Source: Dehalococcoidales bacterium (GTDB lineage: Bacteria; Chloroflexota; Dehalococcoidia; Dehalococcoidales; UBA3254). From it: a DNA stretch of 64,000 nucleotides. The notes under the pieces are model-generated. The model saw only the letters and a program-made list of their open reading frames with translations. It was not told the DNA's origin and did no database searches. Numbering within the stretch: position 1 is the first letter of the stretch; each line of letters starts with the position of its first letter. The position numbers and the translations under genes were made by a program. Where the stretch lies: assembly GCA_016926695.1 (NCBI GenBank), contig JAFGOB010000039.1, forward strand, positions 1 to 64,000, in the 5' to 3' direction. Shown in pieces: positions 25,045-34,482 of this stretch.

Positions 25045-26349
25045 ATGGAAATACAATCCGGGCGGAAAAGCGGTATTCTGATAGTTTCTCCGGAAGGCAG
25101 ACTGGATGCCTTCGAAGCCTCTAAACTGGGAAAAGAGCTTGATCTCCTGTTAAACGATGAAGACTCTTACCTGGTTATGGACATGGCCAGGGTGCCTTAT
25201 CTTAGCAGCGGCGGCCTCAGAGTCCTTGTCGCCGTACAGAAAAAACTATCCAGGGTAAATGGACTGGTACTCCTCTGCGGGATTACCGATTACCCCTTAC
25301 AGGTACTTAAAATGGCCGGCCTTGATATCCTGTTCACCGTTTACGATACGGTCGACGAAGCAGTCGACCGTGCATCGGCCCTGAAAAATATCCAGCACAG
25401 CGAAAAGGACTGGCGCAGCCTTCCCTGCTACAGGAGACACGATACCAGTTTTCATGTTTTTCATGCCGCCGATAGACCTGCCTCAGTTAAAATCGTAGGC
25501 AATTTGATGAAGCTCATGCACGCCGCACTCGAGCCCGAAGATATCCGTCAGAGACATTTTTCAGATACTGAATATTCCATCGGCCTGGGTGCTCTCGGCG
25601 GCAGTCTGGATGATTGTTTGCTCCTCCTGGGTGAAATGATAACTATCGGCGGTACTATGGTCTGGCTGCCAACAGACGGCAACGACACACCCGATTTCCT
25701 CATCCCCCAGAAAGATACGGGTGAGGTGGTGATTCACACCGGCCTTAATCTGGCTTTAGAGGGCGGATTCAATGATATAATCCTCATCGGAGCTGAGAAT
25801 GACAGCCGGCCTATCAGTATCAGCGACCTTTATGAGTCCCTTTTCGATATTTCGCGGGAGCGCCGGATTTCCAACAATAGCCTCGTCAGTTTGGCCATGG
25901 TATCCGATCTTGAGGGGCTTTTCAGCTCAGGAGTGAAAATTTCACCTGTAAAACAATTCGCCCCTGCCAATAACGGCCTGATTACCGATCCTGAAAATAT
26001 TTCTCGATGGATGGACGTCAATACTAAAACAAAGCATGCAGGCCGCACCATGGTCAGCTTCGGTCTGGGTCTTGATCTGGCATCAGACCTTTCAGGTCTG
26101 CCAAAAAAGTCTCTTGACAATATGTTCTACCTGCATCCTTCCAATATCGGCAGCAAGAAAATGATGCTGCACAACCACGGCGTGATTTTTGAACATTTGA
26201 AATGGCAATATGTTCTGAATCTTGATAATGAAATAAAAAGGATTGTTCGCCAGGGTGAGTTTGTGGATATGCGGCACCTTCTGGATACCACCTGTATCAC
26301 ACGAGCAATAGCCGGGGTATCATATATTTCCGGCATAACACCCGAGTGA
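25045..26349 (+). CDS. STAS-domain protein fused to an unrecognised 320-residue domain
   Basis: A 434-residue protein. Residues 1-108 are a STAS (anti-sigma-factor antagonist) domain. It has the phospho-acceptor loop VPYLSSGGLRVLV, where Ser54 or Ser55 corresponds to the serine phosphorylated in SpoIIAA-type proteins. Residues ~115-434 form a second globular part that I do not recognise, with GLGALGGSLDDCLLLLGEM, GEVVIHTGLNLALEGGFNDI and a C-terminal HPSNIGSKKMMLHNHGVIFE segment. The full protein is far longer than a single STAS antagonist. AAGGGAG precedes the ATG. A dehydratase-like protein and a histidine kinase follow on the same strand. A regulatory or ligand-sensing role is likely but unproven. 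Confidence 0.72.
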   Translation: MEIQSGRKSGILIVSPEGRLDAFEASKLGKELDLLLNDEDSYLVMDMARVPYLSSGGLRVLVAVQKKLSRVNGLVLLCGITDYPLQVLKMAGLDILFTVYDTVDEAVDRASALKNIQHSEKDWRSLPCYRRHDTSFHVFHAADRPASVKIVGNLMKLMHAALEPEDIRQRHFSDTEYSIGLGALGGSLDDCLLLLGEMITIGGTMVWLPTDGNDTPDFLIPQKDTGEVVIHTGLNLALEGGFNDIILIGAENDSRPISISDLYESLFDISRERRISNNSLVSLAMVSDLEGLFSSGVKISPVKQFAPANNGLITDPENISRWMDVNTKTKHAGRTMVSFGLGLDLASDLSGLPKKSLDNMFYLHPSNIGSKKMMLHNHGVIFEHLKWQYVLNLDNEIKRIVRQGEFVDMRHLLDTTCITRAIAGVSYISGITPE

Positions 26350-26395
26350 AACCTGTTGGCCTGAAATGGTCTCACACAGGAATTGATCGCCTCTT

Positions 26396-27712
26396 ATGAA
26401 AATCAATATTTCCAAAACGATAAACAATATGCTGCTCAACCGTGCCAGACCGGGGGATAACGGTTTACACAGGACTATTTCCCTTTTTAAAGCCTTTCGG
26501 GCGGCAGCAAAAATTAATTCCTTCAATACCAGGATACCTAAAAGCGATAGGCTATATTTAAAAATGGCTATCGATTACTATGACCGTATCATCAGAGCCA
26601 GCGCGCAAAACGAATTTATTGCAGCTTACTCACTTACTTGCCCGGTGGAAATTTTCTACGCAATGGATATTGTGCCATTCCAGATGGAAACGACCGCCTG
26701 GCTGTTAGCCATGCTTACGGATGACACGAGTCAAATGCTCGTCTCAGCCGGTGAAGCCGGGCTGGCAACGGAAATTTGTTCTGTTCACCGCCTTGTAACA
26801 GGTGTATTTGCCATGCACCTGCTTCCCCGGCCTGATACAGTGATATGGACGAATATCCCTTGCGAGAACACTGCCAAGAGCGGTCCGCTCTTTTGTAAAC
26901 TTAATAAATGTCCCGGCTTCTTCCTGGACCATCCTTATAAAAATACGCCGGAAGAAATTGAATATCTGGAATCTGAATATAAAAGGCTGATATCATTCCT
27001 TGAGAATAGATCAGGCTACAAGCTTGACCAGCGCAAGCTCGCGGAAGCTGTTACCAGGTCAAATGAGCAGATTGAGCTGTACCGCCAGATATCCCGACTG
27101 AGGAAAAACATACCCTCTCCTTTTCCTTCTTTTACCTTCCTCAGGGCGTTTATGATACAGGTGCTTTTTGGCGGTCAGCCCGGTGCAACGGTCTATCTGA
27201 AAACACTTCGTGACGAGCTTAACGGCAGGATTATTAAGAATAAAGATAAGGATTCGTTTGAACGATACCGGTTGATCAATTTAAACCTGCCGCCTTTGTA
27301 TTTCATGGATCCTCTAAAGAACATCTTCCGGGAATATGGTGCAGTGGATGTCATCAACCCATTTTTCCTTGAGTGGCGTGAAGGTGCTCTCGACCCGTTA
27401 AATCCTTTGAACAGCCTGGCCGTAAAATCCTATATGAATCCTTTAATGCGAATCTGCGGTTCCCTTGATCCGCCGATACTGGATACTTTAAAGCAATATG
27501 TAGCTGAATATAAAATCGACGGCGCAATCAACTATGCACACATAGGATGCGGTGCCTTTGGCGGCGCCAGCCGGCTCGTTCGCGATACCCTCAGGCAGGC
27601 CGGAGTTCCCACGCTTGATCTTTCCTGCGATATTACCGATCCGACTGTAATATCAGCCGAGGAAATGCGTGATCAATTGACACGCTTTTTCGAGCTCCTT
27701 GAGGATAGATAA
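26396..27712 (+). CDS. 2-hydroxyacyl-CoA dehydratase (HgdB/FldB-like) family protein
   Basis: A 438-residue protein of the HgdB/FldBC/BcrBC family, whose members bind a 4Fe-4S cluster. Family marks are Cys82 in SLTCPVEIFYAMDIVP, Cys128 in TEICSVHR, Cys156 in WTNIPCENT, the late AHIGCGAFGG segment and the closing CDITDPTVISAEEMRDQL. These match the B/C subunits of radical 2-hydroxyacyl-CoA dehydratases and benzoyl-CoA reductases. Normally a second paralogous subunit and an ASKHA-type activator are adjacent; neither is here. It starts 46 bp after the STAS fusion gene with no good Shine-Dalgarno, so coupled expression is likely. It may have a non-classical reductive or sensory role. Confidence 0.8.
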   Translation: MKINISKTINNMLLNRARPGDNGLHRTISLFKAFRAAAKINSFNTRIPKSDRLYLKMAIDYYDRIIRASAQNEFIAAYSLTCPVEIFYAMDIVPFQMETTAWLLAMLTDDTSQMLVSAGEAGLATEICSVHRLVTGVFAMHLLPRPDTVIWTNIPCENTAKSGPLFCKLNKCPGFFLDHPYKNTPEEIEYLESEYKRLISFLENRSGYKLDQRKLAEAVTRSNEQIELYRQISRLRKNIPSPFPSFTFLRAFMIQVLFGGQPGATVYLKTLRDELNGRIIKNKDKDSFERYRLINLNLPPLYFMDPLKNIFREYGAVDVINPFFLEWREGALDPLNPLNSLAVKSYMNPLMRICGSLDPPILDTLKQYVAEYKIDGAINYAHIGCGAFGGASRLVRDTLRQAGVPTLDLSCDITDPTVISAEEMRDQLTRFFELLEDR

Positions 27713-27812
27713 CTGTCAACCCTCATGATCTTTCATTTTAGTTGATACAGCATGTTTTAGTATGCTAAATTCAAATAGTAAGATATCAATGATTGTATCA
27801 TTATAAGGGAAT

Positions 27813-29582
27813 ATGCAATTTGATTTCCCCTGGTATTCATCGGTATACCTGATCGGTTCGGCGCTGACGCTGGTGCTGGCGGTTGTAATCCGCACGAGGC
27901 AGTTCGCTCCAGGAGTTATCCCGTTTACCCTTTTATTGTTTTCCATGACAATCTGGACGCTGACCAGTGCCCTTGAAGCCGGTGCGGTGGATATATCCGC
28001 TAAAATTATTTTTTCCAAGGCTGAGTATGTGGCACTGGTCAGCTCAGGCGTTCTCAGCCTAACTTTTATACTGGAATTTACGAGATCAACCTGGTCAAAA
28101 CGCAGACGCAACCTTATACTCCTTTGGATAGTCCCGGTGTTGTCGCTGGCCGTCGTCTGGACCAACGAATTGCACGGACAGGTTTGGCCCAGCATCTATC
28201 TGGTCCGTGATATCACCGGTGTGATATCAGTCTGGGAACACGGCCCGGCCTTCTGGCCCATTCTGATTTATCAATACATATTATACGCAATCGGAATATT
28301 CATCCTCGTTCGCTTTTTAATGCAGAGCCGGGGAATGTACCGCCGCCATATAATTTGGCTTCTGGCAGGCTCAATGATACCCATCATAGGCAGTATAGTT
28401 TACGTTTCCGGCGGAAGCCCTGTTAAGGGCTTCGATCTTACCCCTGTTTCAATCTGCCTGATGGGCGTGATCTACGCTGTAACCATACTGCGTTTCAAGT
28501 TTATGGATATTTTGCCGACAGCCACCGAGTCTTTCCTGGAAAAACTACCGGACGGATTCCTTCTTCTGGATGCGGAAGGACTGATTGTCAGTTTGAATCC
28601 TGCTACGGAAAAAATCATAGGACAGGATATCCACATCCTTAAAGGCTGTAAATTAGCTTCGATCTGGCCTGAACTGGATGAAGCAGCCTTTTCAAGCCGG
28701 CAAGAAAAGTATTTTGAGCTTGCCAGAGAACAAACCGGCGGTAAGACATATCTAAATGTCAGCGTTGAGTCTTTTACCGATGGGTACGGAACGCTTACTG
28801 GCAAGCTGATCATCCTCCGGAATATAAGCGAGATGAAACTTATTCAAAGACAACTGGAGGACGAGATCAGCAAGCGCAGCCAGTTTACCCGTTCGGTTGT
28901 CCACGAATTACGTAATCCGTTGACCGCCATTATATCTTCCAGCTCCCTTCTGGAAGATCGATCCGCCTCAAGTGAAGCTATCCGGCTTGCGCTGGCCAGG
29001 AATATCGGCCGGGCGTCAATCGATCTCGAAAAGCGGGTGAATGAGCTTTTTGAGCTGGCGAGGGGCGAGATGGGTTTACTTGATATAAAACCAGATATGG
29101 TGAACATGAACGGCCTTATATATGAAGTAGTCTCTGAGATGGAACCGGTAACCGCAGAGAAAGGGATCAAACTGGTCTGTCAGACCGGCGAAGCCGACGC
29201 TGTCGTGATGGGAGATAACATCCGTTTGCGCCAGGTGTTGTTCAATCTTCTCAGTAATTCACTCAAATTTACCGACCGGGGACAGATTACAATCAGGTCT
29301 CTGCGCTATGATGACAATCAGCTTCTGATACAGGTTGAGGATACCGGAAAAGGAATAGATGATGCTATGTTGAAAAATCTCTTTGATCCGTACCAGCGGA
29401 ACAAAGTACAAAAAACCAGCTCGGTCGGTCTTGGAATCGGCCTGGCTTTAAGCAAATATTATATTGAGCTTCACAAGGGCAATATGTGGGCTGAAAGTGT
29501 TCAGGGTAAAGGCACTACTATCAGCTTCACTCTACCTTATGCACAACAAGATACACTCGCCCATCAACAATCCTCCGTATGA
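27813..29582 (+). CDS. Sensor histidine kinase with N-terminal 7TM region and PAS domain
   Basis: A 589-residue membrane kinase. Residues 1-230 hold about seven hydrophobic segments like the 7TM histidine-kinase N-terminal region. A PAS domain follows (~240-340, KLPDGFLLLDAEGLIVSLNP). HisKA carries phospho-acceptor His364 in VVHELRNPL. The HATPase_c domain has the N box NLLSNSLKFTDRG, G1 VEDTGKGID and G2 SVGLGIGLAL. No response regulator lies nearby, so its partner is encoded elsewhere. The STAS fusion and HgdB-like genes are directly upstream on the same strand, about 100 bp away. The signal is unknown. Confidence 0.9.
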   Translation: MQFDFPWYSSVYLIGSALTLVLAVVIRTRQFAPGVIPFTLLLFSMTIWTLTSALEAGAVDISAKIIFSKAEYVALVSSGVLSLTFILEFTRSTWSKRRRNLILLWIVPVLSLAVVWTNELHGQVWPSIYLVRDITGVISVWEHGPAFWPILIYQYILYAIGIFILVRFLMQSRGMYRRHIIWLLAGSMIPIIGSIVYVSGGSPVKGFDLTPVSICLMGVIYAVTILRFKFMDILPTATESFLEKLPDGFLLLDAEGLIVSLNPATEKIIGQDIHILKGCKLASIWPELDEAAFSSRQEKYFELAREQTGGKTYLNVSVESFTDGYGTLTGKLIILRNISEMKLIQRQLEDEISKRSQFTRSVVHELRNPLTAIISSSSLLEDRSASSEAIRLALARNIGRASIDLEKRVNELFELARGEMGLLDIKPDMVNMNGLIYEVVSEMEPVTAEKGIKLVCQTGEADAVVMGDNIRLRQVLFNLLSNSLKFTDRGQITIRSLRYDDNQLLIQVEDTGKGIDDAMLKNLFDPYQRNKVQKTSSVGLGIGLALSKYYIELHKGNMWAESVQGKGTTISFTLPYAQQDTLAHQQSSV

Positions 29583-29839
29583 GTTTCTTTTTCAATTGCA
29601 GCATTATAGCATCTCGCTTGAATTACCTGTTGTAAAGGGGTAATATCTTATTGAATACCCGCAAACGATGAACAGTATTTTCATACCTGAGAAGCCTACC
29701 CCTTTCATAAAGACGATCTTCAACAGGAGGGGTGATCACTGGACTGGAGATTATAGTAAGGATAAAATACAATTTATTCAGTCTGAAAATATTATCCGGA
29801 AAGGCAGATTGAAAATATAAAACGAGAAAAGGAGACAAG

Positions 29840-31222
29840 ATGGCCACTGCAACTCAGGAACTCATTCACAATATGCTGGACGTTAATTTCGACAGTTTTA
29901 ACGCTGATACAGTCCGTAACGCCAAGAACCAGATAATAGACCTGGCGGCAGTCATGGTAAGCGGTTATAACGGCCCGGCTAACTCGGCCTTATTTGACCT
30001 GGTGAGACAATGGGGAGGGAAAGGCGAAGCGACTGTCCTGGTCCATGGCGATAAGGTGCCTTTGCCACACGCTGCTATGATGAACAGCCTGCAATGCCGT
30101 TCATATGACCATGAAGCCGTGGGTCCATATCCATTCGGACAGAACAAAGATATGTTTTGCGGACATGTTGAAAGCTCGACGGTACCGGCAGCCTTCTCGG
30201 TTGCGGAATATACCAATGCCAGCGGTAAAGACCTGATCACTGCTGTGGTACTGGGCGGCGACCTGGCGGCTCGTATTATCTTCGTGGAGGGGATCGGATT
30301 TGACCATCCGTTCGATCCCGTCGGCACAGGAAATTCCTTTGGCGTAGCCGGAATCGCCAGCAGATTGCTGGGACTCAATGAGCATCAGATGATGAATGCT
30401 TTCGGTATACTTACCACGCAGGCAGCGGGCAATTTCCGCTCTTTATGGGATGGTGTGCATACCTTCAAATTGTACGGTGCGATGGCTGCACGTAATGGCA
30501 TTATTTGCGCTCAAATGGCTCAAAAGGGATTTACCGGTCTGAAAGACCCGCTCGAAGGTACCCAGGGATTTTTTGAATGCTATTATCCGAAACCATATCA
30601 CCCCGAGTATATGAATAGAGACCTGGGAAAGGAATTCTACACTCAGGGAATGCACAAGAAATACCCATCCTGCTATGGAAACCATAACCTCATCGACTGC
30701 GGCCTGGATATCCTGGCAGAACACGATATCAATGCTGAGGAAATCAAGGAAATCGTTGTCGGCGTGCCCCCCATGCAGCTTAAAAGCTATGGTTCCACGC
30801 CCTTTAAAAAGGGCGATTTGCAGCCCGCGGCTCTCTTTTATCAGTCTTACAGCGTGGCCAACGTGCTGCTGAGAAAAGGCGCCAGGCTGGAACACTATAC
30901 CGAAGAAGCAGTCCAGGATCCGGCCATAATCGATTTATGCAGCAGAGTGAAACATACTCCCACCCGGCAAAGTAACGGGGCCATGGAGCTGATTGTGAAG
31001 ATGCAAAACGGTAAAGAATATGAGGCTGTTTACCGGTACCCCATGATGAGAGGCTACCCCGCCCGTCCGTTATCACATGAAGAGTTAATCGAGAAATACT
31101 GGAATAACATTAATTTTTGCGGGAAAATAGCCCGCAATAATGCTGAAAAAGTGCTGGATATGATCGAAAATCTGGAGAAAGTCGATCATATGACTGATCT
31201 GGTGAAGCTGCTGGTGGCATAA
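29840..31222 (+). CDS. MmgE/PrpD family protein
   Basis: A 460-residue protein of the MmgE/PrpD family, which includes 2-methylcitrate dehydratase, cis-aconitate decarboxylase and related lyases or racemases. The all-helical N-terminal half includes VMVSGYNGPANSALFDL, MNSLQCRSYDHEAVGPYPFG and LGGDLAARIIFVEG; the YPSCYGNHNLID segment precedes the smaller alpha/beta C-terminal domain. AAAGGAGACAAG precedes the ATG. It lies just upstream of the etfD operon but has its own position and no shared promoter that I can see. No prpB/prpC methylcitrate-cycle genes are nearby, so the substrate is uncertain. Confidence 0.9.
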   Translation: MATATQELIHNMLDVNFDSFNADTVRNAKNQIIDLAAVMVSGYNGPANSALFDLVRQWGGKGEATVLVHGDKVPLPHAAMMNSLQCRSYDHEAVGPYPFGQNKDMFCGHVESSTVPAAFSVAEYTNASGKDLITAVVLGGDLAARIIFVEGIGFDHPFDPVGTGNSFGVAGIASRLLGLNEHQMMNAFGILTTQAAGNFRSLWDGVHTFKLYGAMAARNGIICAQMAQKGFTGLKDPLEGTQGFFECYYPKPYHPEYMNRDLGKEFYTQGMHKKYPSCYGNHNLIDCGLDILAEHDINAEEIKEIVVGVPPMQLKSYGSTPFKKGDLQPAALFYQSYSVANVLLRKGARLEHYTEEAVQDPAIIDLCSRVKHTPTRQSNGAMELIVKMQNGKEYEAVYRYPMMRGYPARPLSHEELIEKYWNNINFCGKIARNNAEKVLDMIENLEKVDHMTDLVKLLVA

Positions 31223-31382
31223 AGTCCGGCAGATAAAGAGACTTTTAATCGGCCATGCCCGGTTCTTTCACCGCCTGCACATACAGAAAAGACCGGAAGT
31301 GCATATCCATGCGAAGCCGGGCCTGGTCCTACTAGCTAAAAAAGAATATCAGATAAACGGGAGGTCAGGGAGAGAATATTTC

Positions 31383-31411
31383 TTGACAGCCTTTATGATG
31401 TGGTATAATAT
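31383..31411 (+). promoter_or_regulatory. Promoter of the etfD-etfB-etfA operon
   Basis: A consensus TTGACA at 31383-31388. The -10 is TAATAT at 31406-31411 (17-bp spacer) or the overlapping TATAAT at 31404-31409 (15 bp). About 100 bases before etfD. Confidence 0.7.
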
Positions 31412-31510
31412 AGCCATTAAAAGCAATAATTCAGTAACTATTTTTTCATATTACGAAATTATAGTCTTCAGTACCTGCTAAAATAAAATCATGGATTGTC
31501 CGGAGATAAA

Positions 31511-33616
31511 ATGTCGCCAGATGTTGAAATCTTTTCAGGTATTTCGGGTTACGTAGTTTTTTGGATTCTTTTCGCCATTGCCGCAGGATTTTTCGTACGA
31601 AGGGCCTTTCTGCTGATACGTCTTGTCAAACTGGGAAGGCACGAAAAGCGCTTTGATCGTCCGTTATACCGTATCTTCAGCATGATCAGGATCGCTTTTT
31701 CCCAATCAAGCAATCTGAAAAGTTTCACCCTTACAGACCCGGCCGCCCTGGGACATGCCTTTATGCTTTGGGGACTGATAATATTCGGCATCGGTTATGT
31801 CATCTTCATCGGGTTTGGGGCAGGTTTCGGTCTCTATAGCTCCATCAGCGGCAGCGGTTTTGAGACCGCCTTTTTCTCTGTCCTGGATATCGTGGCCCTG
31901 CTGGTAATAATCACCATGATTATGGTGGTTGTCAAACGCTATTTTGCCAGGCCCGAGCGACTGAAGAGAGAAGAAAACACCTACGAAAAGATCACTCAGG
32001 CCGGGTTGATCACGGTTATATTCGGCCTCATGGTGCTCCATTTCCTGATCGAAGGCTTCAGATACGCGTCTTTCGGCATTCCCGATCCCGGACCACCCCT
32101 GGGAGCGCTCCTGGGTCAGGCTCTGGCAGGTTCGGGCATTTCAACCGGTACATCGGACGCGGTCTTTAAAAGTCTCTGGTGGGTCAACTATATTCTTCTC
32201 CTGATTGGCGTTATCTACGCTCCCCATTCCAAGCACCTGCATCCCCTTACTTCATTTGCTAACCTGGCTTTTCGGGACCTGGGCCCCAAAGGCCGTCTGA
32301 AAACGGTCGACCTGAAAAAGAAGGAGACCTATGGAGCTTCAAGGATCCAGGATTTTACCTGGAAGCAGTTGCTGGACGGTTACGCCTGTACCTGGTGCGG
32401 ACGCTGTCACGTTGTCTGTCCCGCCCAGGTCAGCGGCAAGCCGCTTTCACCCCGGGAACTTATCCTTGGGATGAAAGATCACCTGATGAAAGAAGGACCC
32501 CAACTTCTGAAGAATCCCGCTGCTCCTGCAGTATTAACCGGGGCGTCAATTACGGAAGCTGATGCTGCCGGCGCAGCGGAGAAAAAAGATTCGGGTAAAC
32601 CCCTGATCGATAATATGATATCTGAGGATGCCGTATGGGCTTGTACCACCTGCCGGGCCTGTCAGGAGGTCTGCCCGGTCAGTAATGAACATATCGATAA
32701 AATTATAGATCTGCGGCGGCATCTGCAAATGGTAGCCATGGCAGAAACAGGCCGGGATACTCTGAAAAACATGAGAGTCAGGGGCAATCCCTGGCGCGGT
32801 ACAATGTATGCCCGTACCGACTGGGCTGAGGACCTGGATGTCAAGATTGTAGGTGAAGACAGCGACATCGATATTCTTTTCTGGGTAGGCTGCACCGAGG
32901 CGCTGGAAGACCGCAGTTTGAAGGTAGCCCAAGCCATGGCCAGGCTTATGAAACAGGCCGGCGTCAACTTCGGTATTCTGGGTGAAGAAGAAATGTGCTG
33001 CGGCGATCCCGCCAGGAGGCTGGGAGCCGAACACCTGTACCAGATGCTGGTTACCAGTAATATCCAGCTTTTCCAGAGTTATAATATCAAGAAAATCGTT
33101 ACGGCCTGCCCCCACTGCTTCAATACTTTCAAAAACGAGTATCCCCGGTTCGGCGGAGAGTTCGAGGTTGTTCATCATACGCAATTTATCGCCAGCCTGA
33201 TTAAAAATAACAAACTCAAGATCAGGTTACCAGGCCAGGGCCTGGTAACCTATCAGGAGCCCTGCTACCTGGGACGGTATAACGATATCTTTGAAGAGCC
33301 GCGCCAGGTTATCAGCAGCATCCCCGGTGTAACTCTGGTCGAGATGGAACAGAACAGGAAAAACGGCTTCTGCTGCGGCGGAGGCGGAGGCCGCATGTGG
33401 CTGGAGGAAAATATCGGCCAGAGGATCAGCGAAATACGTCTCGATCAGGCTGTCCGTACCCGGGCTCAAATCCTGGCAACCGCCTGTCCTTTTTGTTTGC
33501 AGATGTTTGAAGACGCAGCCAAGGAGAAGGAGACAGAGAGTCCGATGATAATCAAAGATATCGCGGAACTGGTTGCCGAATCGCTGGAGATACAGCCGGA
33601 TGCTCCTGAAAAATAG
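31511..33616 (+). CDS. etfD: Membrane Fe-S oxidoreductase, ETF:(mena)quinone oxidoreductase (EtfD) type
   Basis: About 701 residues from the ATG at 31511 (CCGGAGATAAA before it). The N-terminal ~250 residues carry about five membrane helices like a NarI/heterodisulfide reductase HdrE cytochrome b module. Two 4Fe-4S motifs follow, CTWCGRCHVVCP and CTTCRACQEVCP. The C-terminal half has two CCG (HdrD-type) cysteine domains, ending GFCCGGGGGRMW and ATACPFCLQMF. This is the architecture of EtfD/EMO, which takes electrons from reduced ETF and reduces menaquinone. etfB and etfA follow directly, which supports the assignment. The active site faces the cytoplasm. Confidence 0.9.
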   Translation: MSPDVEIFSGISGYVVFWILFAIAAGFFVRRAFLLIRLVKLGRHEKRFDRPLYRIFSMIRIAFSQSSNLKSFTLTDPAALGHAFMLWGLIIFGIGYVIFIGFGAGFGLYSSISGSGFETAFFSVLDIVALLVIITMIMVVVKRYFARPERLKREENTYEKITQAGLITVIFGLMVLHFLIEGFRYASFGIPDPGPPLGALLGQALAGSGISTGTSDAVFKSLWWVNYILLLIGVIYAPHSKHLHPLTSFANLAFRDLGPKGRLKTVDLKKKETYGASRIQDFTWKQLLDGYACTWCGRCHVVCPAQVSGKPLSPRELILGMKDHLMKEGPQLLKNPAAPAVLTGASITEADAAGAAEKKDSGKPLIDNMISEDAVWACTTCRACQEVCPVSNEHIDKIIDLRRHLQMVAMAETGRDTLKNMRVRGNPWRGTMYARTDWAEDLDVKIVGEDSDIDILFWVGCTEALEDRSLKVAQAMARLMKQAGVNFGILGEEEMCCGDPARRLGAEHLYQMLVTSNIQLFQSYNIKKIVTACPHCFNTFKNEYPRFGGEFEVVHHTQFIASLIKNNKLKIRLPGQGLVTYQEPCYLGRYNDIFEEPRQVISSIPGVTLVEMEQNRKNGFCCGGGGGRMWLEENIGQRISEIRLDQAVRTRAQILATACPFCLQMFEDAAKEKETESPMIIKDIAELVAESLEIQPDAPEK

Positions 33617-33648
33617 AAAACAAATTCTGAAAAGCAAAGGAGATGACA

Positions 33649-34440
33649 GTGAAGAACATAATCGTCTGCATGAAGCAAGTGCTCGATCCGGAGATCCCGC
33701 TCTCGCTTTTCAAGATTGATACCGAAGCCAAACAGGCCATACTGCCCAAAGCCACTCCGCCGGTATTGAGCCCCTTCGATGAGAACGCCCTGGAAGCCGC
33801 ACTGAAAATCAAAGATTCTCAACCGGCTAACATCAGTGTGATCAGCCTGGGGAAGAAGCTGACGAGGACTGTGGTGAAGGCCCCCCTGGCTGCCGGCGCA
33901 GACCAGCTTTTCCTCCTGGAAGATGAATCTTTCGGAGATTTCAACACCACTCTAACAGCTAATGCCCTGGCAGCCGCGATTAAAAAAATCGGCCAGTACG
34001 ACCTGATTTTGTGCGGAATCCAGGCCGCCGATACCAACGCAGGACAGGTAGGGACCGGTATTGCCAGCATCCTGGGTATTCCCTGCATTACCTTCGCCCG
34101 CAAGGTAGAGATCAACGACAACAGCATCAGAGTGGAAAAGGTACTGCCGGACGGTTACGAAGTAATAGAAGCCCCGGGTCCGGCTGTTGTTACCGTTACC
34201 TACGAAGTAGGTACACTGCGCGAACCGGATGTCGAAGCCTTCATGACCGCCGGTAAAAAACCCATGACAATCTGGAAGGCACCGGACCTTACCCTCGAAT
34301 CCGCTGAAACCAGCCGTACTAAATTCCTGAAAATGGAGCAGCCGACGCATGATGTCAAATGTGAGATCATGGAAGGCGGTACACCGGAGGAAAAAGCGGT
34401 TAAACTGGTCACTAAACTCAAAGAAACCAAGGTAATCTAA
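33649..34440 (+). CDS. etfB: Electron transfer flavoprotein beta subunit
   Basis: About 263 residues. The N-terminus KNIIVCMKQVLDPE and the segment DLILCGIQAADTNAGQVGTGIASILG are typical of EtfB, which holds the AMP or second flavin. The GTG at 33649 is preferred over an in-frame ATG at 33643: AAGGAG abuts that ATG, leaving no spacing, but is well placed for the GTG. It follows etfD by 32 bp and precedes etfA by 42 bp. With EtfA it forms the soluble heterodimer that collects electrons from FAD dehydrogenases. Confidence 0.95.
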   Translation: MKNIIVCMKQVLDPEIPLSLFKIDTEAKQAILPKATPPVLSPFDENALEAALKIKDSQPANISVISLGKKLTRTVVKAPLAAGADQLFLLEDESFGDFNTTLTANALAAAIKKIGQYDLILCGIQAADTNAGQVGTGIASILGIPCITFARKVEINDNSIRVEKVLPDGYEVIEAPGPAVVTVTYEVGTLREPDVEAFMTAGKKPMTIWKAPDLTLESAETSRTKFLKMEQPTHDVKCEIMEGGTPEEKAVKLVTKLKETKVI

Positions 34441-34482
34441 AGACATACGGAATGAGTTTTTGAATAATCGAGGAGTAATGAT

